64,000 nucleotides of DNA from Piscinibacter caeni (GCA_003265685.1 QJOU01000030.1:21234-85233); one strand, 5' to 3'; positions 10,902 through 20,041 are shown, counted from the stretch's first letter. Made by a program: numbers and translations. The notes: a model not told the origin generated them from the sequence alone.

Positions 10902-11471
10902 TCACTGCTTGATCGCCTCGATCTGGATCAGCAGGCGGATGTTGTCGGGAATACCCGGCAGGCCGTAGGTCATGCCCCACTGGCTGCGCGCGATGGTGGT
11001 CTCGAAGTCGCCGCCGCACACCTCGCGCTTGAACATCGGGTTGTTGTAGCAGTTGAAGTTGTTGGCCTTGAGCGTGACCGGTGCGCTCTTGCCCAGCATC
11101 GTGAGGGTGCCGCCGATCTCGCTGACCTTGTCGCCGTTGAAGGCGAACTTGTCGGCCACGAACTTGGCGCTGCCATGCTCGGCGGCGTTGAAGAAGTCCT
11201 TGCTCTTCAGGTGGGTGTCCAGCGGCGCCACGCCGGTGCTGATCGAGCCGATGTCGATCGTGATCTCGGCCTTGCCGCTCCTGGCGGCCCGGTCGAACGT
11301 GACCGCGCCTTCCTTGCGGTCGAAGCGCCCGCGGATGGTCGAGGTGCCGAAGTGCAGCGCCTCGAAGGTCACGAAGGTGTGCGACGGGTCCAGGCTGTAG
11401 GTGGCGCTCTCGGCGCGGGCCAGGCCGGCGGCGGCGATCAGGGCCAGGGCGATCAGGGAGGGCTTCGTCAT
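10902..11471 (-). CDS. YceI family periplasmic protein (second copy)
   Basis: This 189-residue protein carries a signal peptide ending in ARA and the YceI domain starting SYSLDPSHTFVTFEA-like (TYSLDPSHTFVTFEA). The cysteine pair CYNNPMFKREVCGGDFE aligns with the third copy. It lies between the two other yceI genes and is closer to the third copy than to the first, so these two probably arose by a local duplication. Likely role: binding of an isoprenoid-type lipid in the periplasm. Confidence 0.9.
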   Translation of the reverse strand: MTKPSLIALALIAAAGLARAESATYSLDPSHTFVTFEALHFGTSTIRGRFDRKEGAVTFDRAARSGKAEITIDIGSISTGVAPLDTHLKSKDFFNAAEHGSAKFVADKFAFNGDKVSEIGGTLTMLGKSAPVTLKANNFNCYNNPMFKREVCGGDFETTIARSQWGMTYGLPGIPDNIRLLIQIEAIKQ

Positions 11472-11512
11472 GGTGCGGTCGGTGGGTTGGGAAGGGGTGG
11501 GTCGGGAGGCGG

Positions 11513-12076
11513 TCAGAGCGCGGCGACGCCGGTCAGCGCGAGCTTGAAGCGCACCTGAACGTCGTTGGCGACCATGGAGGTGTCCTTCCAGTCGCCGTCG
11601 CCGATGCGGTAGTCGAGCCGCTTGATCGTGAACGCGCCGGTGGCGGTGGTGGCGGCGCCGGACTGCGCCAGCGCGACGGGCACCACCACGTTCTGGCTCG
11701 CGCCCTTGATGGTCAGCGTGCCGGCCACCTCGAACTTGCCCGGGCCGGCGGCCTTGACCGCGGTGCTCTGGAAGCGCGCCTGCGGAAACTTCTTGGTGTC
11801 GAACCAGTCCGGCTTGACCACCTCGGCCTCGACTTCGGCCGAGCCGAGCGTCACGCTGGCCAGGTCGATCGTGAAGGCGATGCGGGCCGCCTCGGGCTTC
11901 TTCGGGTCGAACGCCACCTGGGCGTCGAACTTGCGGAACGTGCCGTCCACCGGCACGCCCATCTGCTTGCTGGTGAAGGCGATCTCGCTGCCGGCCGGCT
12001 GCACCTGCTGGGCAGCGGCGCTGCCGCTCCAGGTAGAGGCGAGCGCGAGGGTCGAGACGATGACGACGTTCTTCAT
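11513..12076 (-). CDS. YceI family periplasmic protein (first copy)
   Basis: This 187-residue protein has a signal peptide (to about residue 22) and a YceI domain with the repeated beta-strand pattern and GTLTIKGASQNVVVPV. It lacks the cysteine pair of the other two copies and the LDPSH opening is replaced by QPAGSEIAFTSKQ. It follows cytochrome b561 with a 13-base gap, the yceJ-yceI order of E. coli. The divergence suggests a different ligand or partner. Confidence 0.88.
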   Translation of the reverse strand: MKNVVIVSTLALASTWSGSAAAQQVQPAGSEIAFTSKQMGVPVDGTFRKFDAQVAFDPKKPEAARIAFTIDLASVTLGSAEVEAEVVKPDWFDTKKFPQARFQSTAVKAAGPGKFEVAGTLTIKGASQNVVVPVALAQSGAATTATGAFTIKRLDYRIGDGDWKDTSMVANDVQVRFKLALTGVAAL

Positions 12077-12089
12077 GATGATGCGTTCC

Positions 12090-12626
12090 TCAGGCGCGGC
12101 GCAGGCGCATGCGCTCGAGCAGGCCGTCGTGGTCGACGAACTGGTGTTTCAGGGCGGCGGCGATGTGCACGAGCACGAGGGCGCCGAGCGAGAAGGCCAG
12201 CACCTTGTGCGCCAGCTTGAAGACCTCGGACAGCGGCTTGTCCACCGGCACGAAGTCCGGCAGCGGCAGCACGCCGAACAGCACCACCGGGAAGCCGGCC
12301 GAGGAGGTGTAGGCCCAGCCCGCCAGCGGCACGGCGAAGAACAGCAGGTACAGCAGGCGGTGCGTCCAGTGCGCGGCGGCCGCCTGCCAGGCCGGCATCG
12401 GCGCATCGGCCGGCGGGCGGTGTGTCAGGCGCCACAGCAGGCGCAGCGCCGACAGCGCCAGGATCGTGACCCCGGCCCACTTGTGCCAGTTGTAAAGCTT
12501 GAGCCGCTGGGGCGACATCGGGAGGTCGGCCATGTAGACGCCGACACAGAAGCTGCCGATGATCGCCAGGCCCAGCAGCCAGTGCAGCAGGATGGCGGTG
12601 GTGGTGTAGCGCGGGGTGCTGGCCAT
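12090..12626 (-). CDS. Cytochrome b561 family protein (YceJ-like)
   Basis: This 178-residue protein has four membrane helices and conserved histidines in helix 1 (ILLHWLLG), near helix 2 (YNWHKWAG), in helix 3 (THRLLYLLFF) and helix 4 (LAHKVLAFSLGALVLVHIAAALKH), the b-type haem ligands of prokaryotic cytochrome b561. The likely role is electron transfer between quinol and a periplasmic acceptor. I chose the ATG at 12626; an open frame from 12740 has no family similarity in its first 38 residues. First gene of the b561-yceI operon. Confidence 0.88.
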   Translation of the reverse strand: MASTPRYTTTAILLHWLLGLAIIGSFCVGVYMADLPMSPQRLKLYNWHKWAGVTILALSALRLLWRLTHRPPADAPMPAWQAAAAHWTHRLLYLLFFAVPLAGWAYTSSAGFPVVLFGVLPLPDFVPVDKPLSEVFKLAHKVLAFSLGALVLVHIAAALKHQFVDHDGLLERMRLRRA

Positions 12627-12828
12627 GGTGCAGGACGTTCTTGGAGCCGATGCCCGACGTACGGGCCGCCGCGACGGACGGACGCACTGTAGGCGGCTGT
12701 CAACCGCGACCACTTCATCGCCGTTGATGCGTGCGTTCAAAAAATCTTGCCGACCTGCGATTGCGTCGCCGCAACGCCGGACGGCGCACCGGCGCTAGAG
12801 TGCACCGGTCCTAGCCGAGGAGTTGACC

Positions 12829-13785
12829 ATGATCCGTCCGCCGCTGTCCAAGTTCCGTGCCATCGCTGCCGCCGGGCTCGCCGTACTGCTCGCCGCCTGC
12901 GGCGGCGGCGGTGACGGCCCGCTGCCGGCGCCGGAGATCACGGTGAACATCAACCTGCAGAACCAGCAGCAGGTGGCGCGGGCCAGCTTCGGGAGTTCGG
13001 TGTCGGGCGCGGTCGGCGGCTTCACCGGCGTGGCCTCGGGCGGCGCGGCCTCGCCCCTGGTGGTCAAGCGCGCGCAGTCGGCAGCGCTGGCCGTGCGCAA
13101 GCGCATCGCCGAGGACGTGTCGGCCGACCTGTGTCCGGGCGGCGGCGCGGCCGACGCCACGGCCACCGACGTCTCGCCGCCCGGCGAGAGCGTCGGCGAT
13201 TCGGCCCAGGTCACCTTCATCAACTGCAATGACGGGTCCGGCACCGTGGCCAGCGGCGTGCTGCGGCTGACCATCAGTTCGCTCGCATCGTCGAGCATCG
13301 GCTTCACGGTCTCGACCTCGAACTTCTCGGTGCGCGACACGGCCACCGGCTACACCGCGTCGCTGGACGGCGGCTTCGGGCTGTCGTTGACCGTCACCCC
13401 GGGAGTGTTCACGTCACGCCTGAGCGTCGGCAACGAGCTGGTGCTGGATGCCAGCGTCGGCGCGATCAGCGACACGGTCTCGCTGCTGCGCGGCTACGCA
13501 ACCGAGGCAACCTACACCGTGTCCGACGCGACGACCCGCGCGGTCGCCGCCGGGCCGGTGGACTCGCTGGCCTCCGGCGGCACCTTCAACCTGTCGACGC
13601 CGCGGGCCCTGGTGCAGACCGACAACGAGGCCTATCCGCACGCCGGCCAGATCCTGGCCGTGGGCAAGACCGGCAAGCTGCGCGCGACGGTGCTGTCCAA
13701 CACCCAGGTGCGGCTCGAGGTCGATGAGACCGGCGACGGTGTCTACGAACGCAATACCGTCGTCGCCTGGACCGACCTGCTCTGA
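12829..13785 (+). CDS. Hypothetical lipoprotein
   Basis: This 318-residue protein has a signal peptide with lipobox LLAAC followed by a Gly-rich linker. The start at 12829 has GAGGAG six bases upstream; the TTG six bases earlier overlaps less well. The rest is Thr/Ser/Gly-rich and looks beta-rich, with three cysteines after the lipobox (LCPGGG, INCNDG). I recognise no family. A TAGAGT at 12796 may be the -10. It stands alone between operons on the opposite strand. Confidence 0.75.
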   Translation: MIRPPLSKFRAIAAAGLAVLLAACGGGGDGPLPAPEITVNINLQNQQQVARASFGSSVSGAVGGFTGVASGGAASPLVVKRAQSAALAVRKRIAEDVSADLCPGGGAADATATDVSPPGESVGDSAQVTFINCNDGSGTVASGVLRLTISSLASSSIGFTVSTSNFSVRDTATGYTASLDGGFGLSLTVTPGVFTSRLSVGNELVLDASVGAISDTVSLLRGYATEATYTVSDATTRAVAAGPVDSLASGGTFNLSTPRALVQTDNEAYPHAGQILAVGKTGKLRATVLSNTQVRLEVDETGDGVYERNTVVAWTDLL

Positions 13786-13798
13786 AATGACCCGCTGA

Positions 13799-16700
13799 TC
13801 AGGCCGCCTGCCGCGCGCCGGCGCCCTCGCGCCAGCGTGCCTGCAGTGCGGCCCACTTCGGCCGCGCCGCCGCGAGGTGGCGCGCTTTCACGTGGCCGTA
13901 GCCGCGGATCTCTTCCGGGATGCGCGCGATCTCCACGGCCAGCGCCAGGTTGTCGGCGTTCAGCCCGGCCAGCAGTTCCTCGATCGTGCTGCGGTACTCG
14001 CCGATCAGCGCGCGCTCGGTGCGGCGCTCCTCGGTGCGGCCGAAGACGTCCAATGCGCTGCCGCGCAGGCCCTTGAGCTTCGCGAGCACGCCGAAGGCCT
14101 TGAGCATCCACGGGCCGTAGTGCTGCTTGACCAGTTCGCCACGCTCGTTGGTCTTCGCCAGCAGCGGCGGAGCCAGGTGGTAGTGCAGCTTGTAGTCGCC
14201 CTCGAACTGCGCGGTCACCTTGTCGAGGAAGCGCCGGTCGGTGTGCAGGCGTGCGACCTCGTACTCGTCCTTGTAGGCCATCAGCTTGAAGAGGTAGCGC
14301 GCCACCGCCTCGCTGAGCTTCGTGCTCGAGAGCTTCGCCTCGGCGGCGCGCACCTTGTCGACGAAGGCGCGGTACTGCGCGGCGTAGGCCGCGTCCTGGT
14401 AGCCGGTGAGGAACTCGACACGCGTGGCGATCATGTCGTCGAGCGAGGGGCGCTTGACGAATTCGATCACCTGCGCCGGTTTCAGCAGCGCCTGCACCGC
14501 CGCCAGGTCGTGCGCGGCGCGGCGGCCCCATTCGAACGCGGCCTTGTTGTTCTCCACCTGCACGCCATTGAGCTCGATGGCGCGCAGCAGCGCGGCCTTC
14601 GAGAGCGGCACGCGGCCCTTCTGCCACGCGTAACCCAGCATCAGCGGGTTGGTGTAGATCGAGTCGCCCAGCAGGCCAGTGGCCAGCGCGTCGGCATCGA
14701 AGGCGCCCACGCCCTCCGCGCCGACAGCGGCCGTGACCGCGCCCTCGCAGTTGCCGCCCGGGAACTGCCAGTCCGGGTTGTGCACGAACGAGGCCGTCGG
14801 CGTGCCGTGGGTGTTCATCGCCACGAAGGTGCGACCGGCGCGCATCACCGCCAGCGTGGCCTTGTTGGCGGCGACGATCGCGTCGCAGCCGATCACGAGG
14901 TGCGCCTCGGCGGTGCCGACCTTGGTGGTGTGGATTGATTCGGGACGGTTCGCGATCTGGATGTGGCTCCAGGTCGAGCCGCCCTTCTGCGCCAGGCCCG
15001 CCGCATCCTGCGTGACGATGCCCTTGCCCTCGAGGTGCGCGGCCATGCCCAGCAACTGGCCGATGGTGATCACGCCGGTGCCGCCGACGCCGGCCACGAC
15101 GATGCCCCAGGCCGTTTCGGCCACGGGCAGTGCCGGCTCCGGTAGCGCGGGCAAGGCGAACGGGTCGGGCCGCGCCGCCTTGTCCTTCTTCGCCGACTTC
15201 AGCTGCCCGCCCTGCACCGTGACGAAGCTCGGGCAGAAGCCCTTCACGCAGGAGAAGTCCTTGTTGCAGGTGTTCTGGTTGATGCGGCGCTTGCGGCCGA
15301 ACTCGGTCTCGATCGGCTCGACGCTCAGGCAGTTCGACTGCACCGAGCAGTCGCCGCAGCCCTCGCACACCAGCTCGTTGATGACCACGCGCTTGTCGGG
15401 TTCCGCCATCGTGCCGCGCTTGCGGCGGCGGCGCTTCTCGGTGGCGCAGGTCTGGTCGTAGATGATGATCGTGCAGCCGGCAATCTCGCGCAGCTCGCGC
15501 TGGATCCTGTCCAGCTCGTCGCGGTGGTGCACCGTGACGCCGGGCGCCAGCGCAACCGGCGTGCCGCCGTACTTCTGCGGTTCGTCGGTGACGACGACGA
15601 TCTTCTTCGCGCCCTCGGCCTCGAGCTCGCGCGTCATCTGCGCCACGTCGAGCTGGCCGTCCACCGGCTGGCCGCCGGTCATCGCCACCGCGCCGTTGAA
15701 CAGGATCTTGTAGGTGATGTTCACGCCCGCGGCGATGCTCTGCCGCACCGCCAGCAGGCCGGAGTGGTAGTAGGTGCCGTCGCCGAGGTTGGAGAAGACG
15801 TGTTTGTCCTTCGTGAACGGCGCCTGGCCGACCCACGACACGCCTTCGCCGCCCATCTGGCTGAAGGTGACGGTGCTGCGGTCCATCCACACCGCCATGT
15901 AGTGGCAGCCGATGCCGGCCACCGCGCGCGAGCCCTCGGGCACCTTGGTGCTGGTGTTGTGCGGGCACCCGCTGCAGAACCAGGGCGTGCGGTCGGCGCC
16001 GCCCCCTTTGATCTCGGCCAGCGCGCGCTCCTTGGCCTCGATCAGCGCGACGCGCGCGTCCATGCGCGCGGCGGTGTCGGCATCGACGCCGAGCTTCTTC
16101 AGCCGCTTCGCGATCGCCTTGGCGATGATCGCCGGCGTCAGGTCGGCCTGCGCGCGGAGCAGCCAGTTCTCGCTCGGGTTCGGGCGCGACCATTCGCCGC
16201 CGGAGGTGTCGCCCTCGGGCTCGTCGAACTTGCCCAGCACGTTGGGCCGCACGTCGGGCCGCCAGTTGTACAGCTCCTCCTTGAGCTGGTACTCGATCAC
16301 CTGGCGCTTCTCCTCGACGACGAGGATCTCCTGCAGGCCGAGCGCGAACTCGCGCGTGATCGTCGCCTCCAGCGGCCACACCACGTTGACCTTGTGCAGC
16401 CGGATGCCGAGCTGCCGGCAGGCCGCCTCGTCGAGGCCGAGGTCGGCCAGCGCCTGGCGCGTGTCGTTGTAGGCCTTGCCAGAGGCGATGATGCCGAAGC
16501 GGTCCGATCCACCCGGGGGCCCGGCGATCACGTCATGGTTCAGCTTGTTGGCACGCACGTAGGCGAGCGCGGCGTACCACTTGTGGTCGAACAGGCGCGA
16601 CTCCTGCTCGAGCGGCGCGTCCGGCCAGCGGATGTGCAGGCCGCCGGGCGGCACGGTGAAGTCCTCGGGCAGCAGGATGTTCACGCGGTCGGGGTCGACC

Positions 16701-17371
16701 CAGATGCTGGCCGAGGACTCGACGATCTCCTGGATCGTCTTCATCGAGGTCCACACGCCCGCGAAGCGGCTCATCGCGAAGGCGTGCAGGCCCATGTCGA
16801 GGATGTCCTGCACGCTGGAGGGGAAGAACACCGGCAGCCCGCAGGCCTTGAAGATGTGGTCGCTCTGGTGCGCCGCGGTGCTGCTCTTGGCGATGTGGTC
16901 GTCACCCGCGATCGCGATCACGCCGCCGTGTTTCGCGGTGCCGGCCATGTTGGCGTGCTTGAAGACGTCGGAGCAGCGGTCCACGCCCGGGCCCTTGCCG
17001 TACCAGAGGCCGAACACACCGTCGAACTTCTTCGATTGCGGGTAGAGGTCGAGCTGCTGCGTACCCCACACCGCGGTGGCGGCGAGCTCCTCGTTGACGC
17101 CCGGCTGGAACACGATGTTCTGCGCCGCCAGGTGCTTCTTGGCCTGCCACAGCGCCTGGTCGTAGCCGCCCAGCGGCGAGCCGCGGTAGCCGCTGACGAA
17201 GCCGGCGGTGTTCAGCCCCGCCATCGCATCGCGCTGGCGCTGCAGCATCGGCAGTCGCACCAGCGCCTGCACGCCGCTCATGAAGGCGCGGCCGCTGCCG
17301 AGGCTGTACTTGTCGTCGAGCGTGACGCTCTCCAGGGCCTTGCGGATGGCCTCGGGCAGGGGTGCGTTCAT
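13799..17371 (-). CDS. iorAB: Indolepyruvate:ferredoxin oxidoreductase, fused alpha-beta
   Basis: This 1190-residue enzyme decarboxylates aryl pyruvates to aryl-acetyl-CoA with reduction of ferredoxin, in aromatic amino acid breakdown. Visible parts in order: pyruvate-oxidoreductase N-terminal domain (GYRGSPLGGYDQALW), TPP-binding domain (LGDGTYYHSG), a 2[4Fe-4S] segment (CEGCGDCSVQSNCLSVEP and CVKGFCPSF), and the gamma/beta domain (GVGGTGVITIGQLLGMAA). The fusion of both subunits is usual in betaproteobacteria. The start at 17371 has GGAGA upstream; the 32 extra codons before it lack conservation. The divergent Lrp-type regulator is probably its controller. Confidence 0.92.
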   Translation of the reverse strand: MNAPLPEAIRKALESVTLDDKYSLGSGRAFMSGVQALVRLPMLQRQRDAMAGLNTAGFVSGYRGSPLGGYDQALWQAKKHLAAQNIVFQPGVNEELAATAVWGTQQLDLYPQSKKFDGVFGLWYGKGPGVDRCSDVFKHANMAGTAKHGGVIAIAGDDHIAKSSTAAHQSDHIFKACGLPVFFPSSVQDILDMGLHAFAMSRFAGVWTSMKTIQEIVESSASIWVDPDRVNILLPEDFTVPPGGLHIRWPDAPLEQESRLFDHKWYAALAYVRANKLNHDVIAGPPGGSDRFGIIASGKAYNDTRQALADLGLDEAACRQLGIRLHKVNVVWPLEATITREFALGLQEILVVEEKRQVIEYQLKEELYNWRPDVRPNVLGKFDEPEGDTSGGEWSRPNPSENWLLRAQADLTPAIIAKAIAKRLKKLGVDADTAARMDARVALIEAKERALAEIKGGGADRTPWFCSGCPHNTSTKVPEGSRAVAGIGCHYMAVWMDRSTVTFSQMGGEGVSWVGQAPFTKDKHVFSNLGDGTYYHSGLLAVRQSIAAGVNITYKILFNGAVAMTGGQPVDGQLDVAQMTRELEAEGAKKIVVVTDEPQKYGGTPVALAPGVTVHHRDELDRIQRELREIAGCTIIIYDQTCATEKRRRRKRGTMAEPDKRVVINELVCEGCGDCSVQSNCLSVEPIETEFGRKRRINQNTCNKDFSCVKGFCPSFVTVQGGQLKSAKKDKAARPDPFALPALPEPALPVAETAWGIVVAGVGGTGVITIGQLLGMAAHLEGKGIVTQDAAGLAQKGGSTWSHIQIANRPESIHTTKVGTAEAHLVIGCDAIVAANKATLAVMRAGRTFVAMNTHGTPTASFVHNPDWQFPGGNCEGAVTAAVGAEGVGAFDADALATGLLGDSIYTNPLMLGYAWQKGRVPLSKAALLRAIELNGVQVENNKAAFEWGRRAAHDLAAVQALLKPAQVIEFVKRPSLDDMIATRVEFLTGYQDAAYAAQYRAFVDKVRAAEAKLSSTKLSEAVARYLFKLMAYKDEYEVARLHTDRRFLDKVTAQFEGDYKLHYHLAPPLLAKTNERGELVKQHYGPWMLKAFGVLAKLKGLRGSALDVFGRTEERRTERALIGEYRSTIEELLAGLNADNLALAVEIARIPEEIRGYGHVKARHLAAARPKWAALQARWREGAGARQAA

Positions 17372-17454
17372 CGGGGGGTCTCCAGCAGCGCGTGCGTGGC
17401 GGCAGTGTAGGCAAGGGCTCCGGGCAGGTGCTTTCCTTCGTTGCCTGAATATGG

Positions 17455-17502
17455 GATCGTGGAGCAACGATCTTGCTCAAAGTACAAGGAATAGAACAGA
17501 AT
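17455..17502 (+). promoter_or_regulatory. Candidate operator and promoter between iorAB and the Lrp gene
   Basis: GATCGTGGAGCAACGATC (17455-17472) is a 6-6-6 perfect dyad. It directly precedes TTGCTC (17473-17478) and CAGAAT (17497-17502), spaced 18, a possible promoter for the regulator. A second inverted pair, TCGTTGC (17438-17444) and GCAACGA (17464-17470), overlaps the dyad. Lrp-family proteins often bind such sites in the shared region with their target. Confidence 0.5.
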
Positions 17503-17512
17503 CGCGCTCGAC

Positions 17513-18052
17513 ATGGCCATTCCCGGGAAAACCCCAGATCCTGCGCCGGAAGCCGCCGAGGCCCACGGCGCGGGGCTGGACCGCTACGACATCGCGATCC
17601 TGCGCGAACTCCAGCAGGATGCCCGCCTGAGCAATGCGGAGCTCGCCTCGCGCATCGGCCTGTCGGCCGCGCCGACCTGGCGCCGCGTGCGCTGGCTCGA
17701 GGAGCAGGGCTACATCACCGGCTACCGGGCCGAGATTGACCGGCGCAAGATCGGCCTCGGGGTGCTCGCCTTCGTGCGCATCGACGCCGACCGCAATACC
17801 GTCGAGGCGACCCGCCTGCTCGAAGACGCCATCCGCCGCCTGCCCGAGGTGATCTCCTGCCACTACATCAGCGGCTCGGGCACCTTCGAACTGCAGGTGA
17901 TGGCCACCGACCTGGATGCGTTCTCGCGCTTTGCGCTCGATGCGCTGATGGCGCTGCCGCACGTGAAGGACGTGCACACCAGCTTCTCGCTCGGCGAGGT
18001 CAAGTCCGGCGGCGCGCTGCCGCTGGCGCACCTGCGCGCGGCCGCGCGCTGA
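17513..18052 (+). CDS. Lrp/AsnC family transcriptional regulator
   Basis: This 179-residue protein has an N-terminal winged helix (LDRYDIAILRELQQDARLS, then NAELASRIGLSAAPTWRRV) and the C-terminal RAM ligand-binding domain (ISCHYISGSGTFELQVMATD). It is divergent from iorAB with a 141-base gap carrying a dyad. Lrp members commonly control aromatic or branched amino acid catabolism, so regulation of indolepyruvate oxidoreductase is the likely job. The first 22 residues are a Pro/Ala-rich extension. Confidence 0.9.
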   Translation: MAIPGKTPDPAPEAAEAHGAGLDRYDIAILRELQQDARLSNAELASRIGLSAAPTWRRVRWLEEQGYITGYRAEIDRRKIGLGVLAFVRIDADRNTVEATRLLEDAIRRLPEVISCHYISGSGTFELQVMATDLDAFSRFALDALMALPHVKDVHTSFSLGEVKSGGALPLAHLRAAAR

Positions 18053-18055
18053 GAC

Positions 18056-18694
18056 TCAGCGCGAGCTGTAGCCGCGCCCGTCCATGCAGGCCGCGAGCGC
18101 GCGTTCGTAGATGCTCGGGTCGCCCACCGCGCCGGGGTGCTGCGTGGCCCAGCGGTTGCACTCGCGCCGGTCGTTCTCCAGCTGCGCGGCGCTCTGGCCG
18201 TTGCGCGGGTAGTAGATCGGCTCGGGCATCGGCCGCGGGGGCGGGGCCGGCGGTACCGGCGTCGCGCCGTCGGCACCCGGCGGCGGCGCGACCACCGCGT
18301 AACCGGCCGGTGCCGGCGTGTAGTACACGCCGTTGGCGTAGTAGTACGGCGCGCCGCCGATCCACAGCGTGACGTAGGACGGCGGCAGCAAGGGCACCAT
18401 GATGCCCACCGGTGGCAGCACGACGCGGAAGCGCGTGCCGTAGGGCCGGTACCAGACCCCGCCGTGGAAGAAGAACTGCCCGCTGCCGAAGGTCACGCCG
18501 ACGCTGCCGCCGGGCAGTGCCGGGGACACCCAGCCGGGCGCCGGGTAGTAGTGGTCGTGCCGGTAGCGGCCGTCGAACACCGCAGGCGGCGGCGGGCCGC
18601 GGCGAGCGGGGGGCGGCGGCGGGCGGTGGCGTTCCTGCGCGGCCAGCGGCGCGGCGATCAGGGCGGCGAGGGCAAGGGCGGCAATGCGCTTCAT
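18056..18694 (-). CDS. DUF6515-like secreted proline/tyrosine-rich protein
   Basis: This 212-residue protein has a signal peptide (MKRIAALALAALIAAPLAA), a Pro/Arg-rich segment, then tyrosine-rich motifs GGVWYRPYG, PPVGIMVPLLPPSY and WIGGAPYYYANGVYY that mark the DUF6515 family. The C-terminal part has two cysteines in RRECNRWA and ACMDGRGYSSR, a tail seen in several envelope proteins. Function is unknown. Its stop is 3 bases from the convergent Lrp gene. Confidence 0.75.
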   Translation of the reverse strand: MKRIAALALAALIAAPLAAQERHRPPPPPARRGPPPPAVFDGRYRHDHYYPAPGWVSPALPGGSVGVTFGSGQFFFHGGVWYRPYGTRFRVVLPPVGIMVPLLPPSYVTLWIGGAPYYYANGVYYTPAPAGYAVVAPPPGADGATPVPPAPPPRPMPEPIYYPRNGQSAAQLENDRRECNRWATQHPGAVGDPSIYERALAACMDGRGYSSR

Positions 18695-18768
18695 GGCGGC
18701 CTCCGGGCAAGGTCCCCATGCTCCGCGCCGCTCGCATCACGCCGATTGCGCGCCCGCAAAGAAGCGTT

Positions 18769-19917
18769 TCAGCCCGAGGGCCACTTCGGCCACAGCGCCC
18801 ACAGCCGCAGCGGCTGCTTCATGCGCCCGGCCTGCGCCTCGGCCTCCTCGCCCCAGCCCCAGAAGTAGTCGGCCCGCACTGCGCCGGTGATCGCGCTGCC
18901 GGTGTCCTGCGCCATCACGAGGCGGCGCAGCGGCGTGCTGGACAGCGGCTCGGTGGCATCCAGCCAGACCGGCGTGCCGTAGGGAATCGACTGCGGGTCG
19001 ACGGCGATCGAGCGGCCCGGTGTCAGCGGCACGGCCTGCGCGCCGCGCGGGCCGAGTGTCGGGTCGGGCAGCGGCTCCTCGCGGAAGAACACGTAGCGCG
19101 GGTTGCTCCACAGCAGATCGTTCAGGCGCTTCGGGTTCGCGCGCGCCCAGGCGCGGATCGCCGGCCAGGAGGCCTGCTCGGGCCGGAGCTCGCCCTGCTC
19201 GATCAGCCAGCGGCCGACCGACTTGTAGGGCTGGTCGTTGTGGCCCGCGTAGGCCAGCCGCACCAGGCGGCGCGTGCCGTTCGGCTCGGCGACGAGCAAG
19301 CGGCCCGAGCCCTGCACCTGCAGCAGCAGCGCATCCAGCGGGTCGGCCACGTAGGCCAGCTCGCGGCCGCGCAGCGCCGCCTGCGCCGCCGGCAGCGACT
19401 CGATCTGCTGGCGCGTCCACCAGGGCCGGCGCGCGGCCAGGTCGTCCGGAGGCGCGTGCAGCGGCACGCGGAAGGCGCCGCGCGGCTGGCGCTGCGCCTC
19501 GACCAGCGGCTCGAAGTAGCCGGTGATCAGGCCGTCGGCCGAGCCCTCGGGCGATTCGACGCGGTAGGGCTGCAGCCGCGCCTGCAGCCACTCGCGCGCC
19601 TGCACGTCGCTGGCCGGCACGAAGCCGCGCGCCGCCAGGCACAGGCCCTGCCAGCCGGGCGCGGGCTTGTCGCAGCCGCGCTGCAGCGCCGGCCAGAGTT
19701 CGCGCGTGGTGTCCTGCTGCCAGCCGGGCAGCTCGGCCCAGTCCACCGGCACCCAGCGCGAGCGCGCGCGCACGATGGCCGGGCCGCCCGGCGCGCTGGC
19801 CGAGGGGGCGGGGGTGGTTGCGGGGGGCGGGCCCTCGTCGACCAGGCTGCCGCAGCCGGCCAGGCTGCCTAGAATCGCGGCGCCCGTCACGAGCACTCGC
19901 CAGGAAACGTCGATCAT
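18769..19917 (-). CDS. mltA: Membrane-bound lytic murein transglycosylase A
   Basis: This 382-residue lipoprotein cuts the glycan strand of peptidoglycan with formation of 1,6-anhydro ends. It has lipobox LAGC at about residue 21, the MltA barrel domain (ITGYFEPLVEAQR) and the C-terminal 3D domain with QDTGSAITG and DYFWGWGEEAE containing the catalytic Asp. The start at 19917 gives a proper lipoprotein signal; the 22 codons upstream do not. CAGAAT lies 7 bases before the start. The ATG overlaps the ATG of a small gene on the other strand. Confidence 0.93.
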   Translation of the reverse strand: MIDVSWRVLVTGAAILGSLAGCGSLVDEGPPPATTPAPSASAPGGPAIVRARSRWVPVDWAELPGWQQDTTRELWPALQRGCDKPAPGWQGLCLAARGFVPASDVQAREWLQARLQPYRVESPEGSADGLITGYFEPLVEAQRQPRGAFRVPLHAPPDDLAARRPWWTRQQIESLPAAQAALRGRELAYVADPLDALLLQVQGSGRLLVAEPNGTRRLVRLAYAGHNDQPYKSVGRWLIEQGELRPEQASWPAIRAWARANPKRLNDLLWSNPRYVFFREEPLPDPTLGPRGAQAVPLTPGRSIAVDPQSIPYGTPVWLDATEPLSSTPLRRLVMAQDTGSAITGAVRADYFWGWGEEAEAQAGRMKQPLRLWALWPKWPSG

Positions 19918-20041
19918 GTGGCTGATTCTGCTGGAAGCCCTGCTGGCCCTCGTGATCCTGCTGGGCATCGTCTGGTGGACCATGTTCTCGGGCCGCCGGC
20001 GCGGTGAGCGCCACGACGCCGACGGCGACTCAGGCCGCTGA
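19916..20041 (+). CDS. 41-residue single-pass membrane protein
   Basis: The frame encodes MWLILLEALLALVILLGIVW, then a Trp-Thr-Met turn and a basic/acidic tail (FSGRRRGERHDADGDSGR). It is one predicted membrane helix with a positive-inside tail. AGGAAA lies about 8 bases upstream and a TAGAAT -10-like box at 19870-19875. Its start codon overlaps that of mltA on the opposite strand and its last 12 bases overlap the Gcr-like gene. No known family is recognised; small proteins of this type are often missed. Confidence 0.6.
   Translation: MWLILLEALLALVILLGIVWWTMFSGRRRGERHDADGDSGR

Noticed and set aside
12822..12835. TTGACCATGATCCG as an FNR-type box
   Set aside because: It matches poorly in the second arm and overlaps a start codon with a ribosome site.
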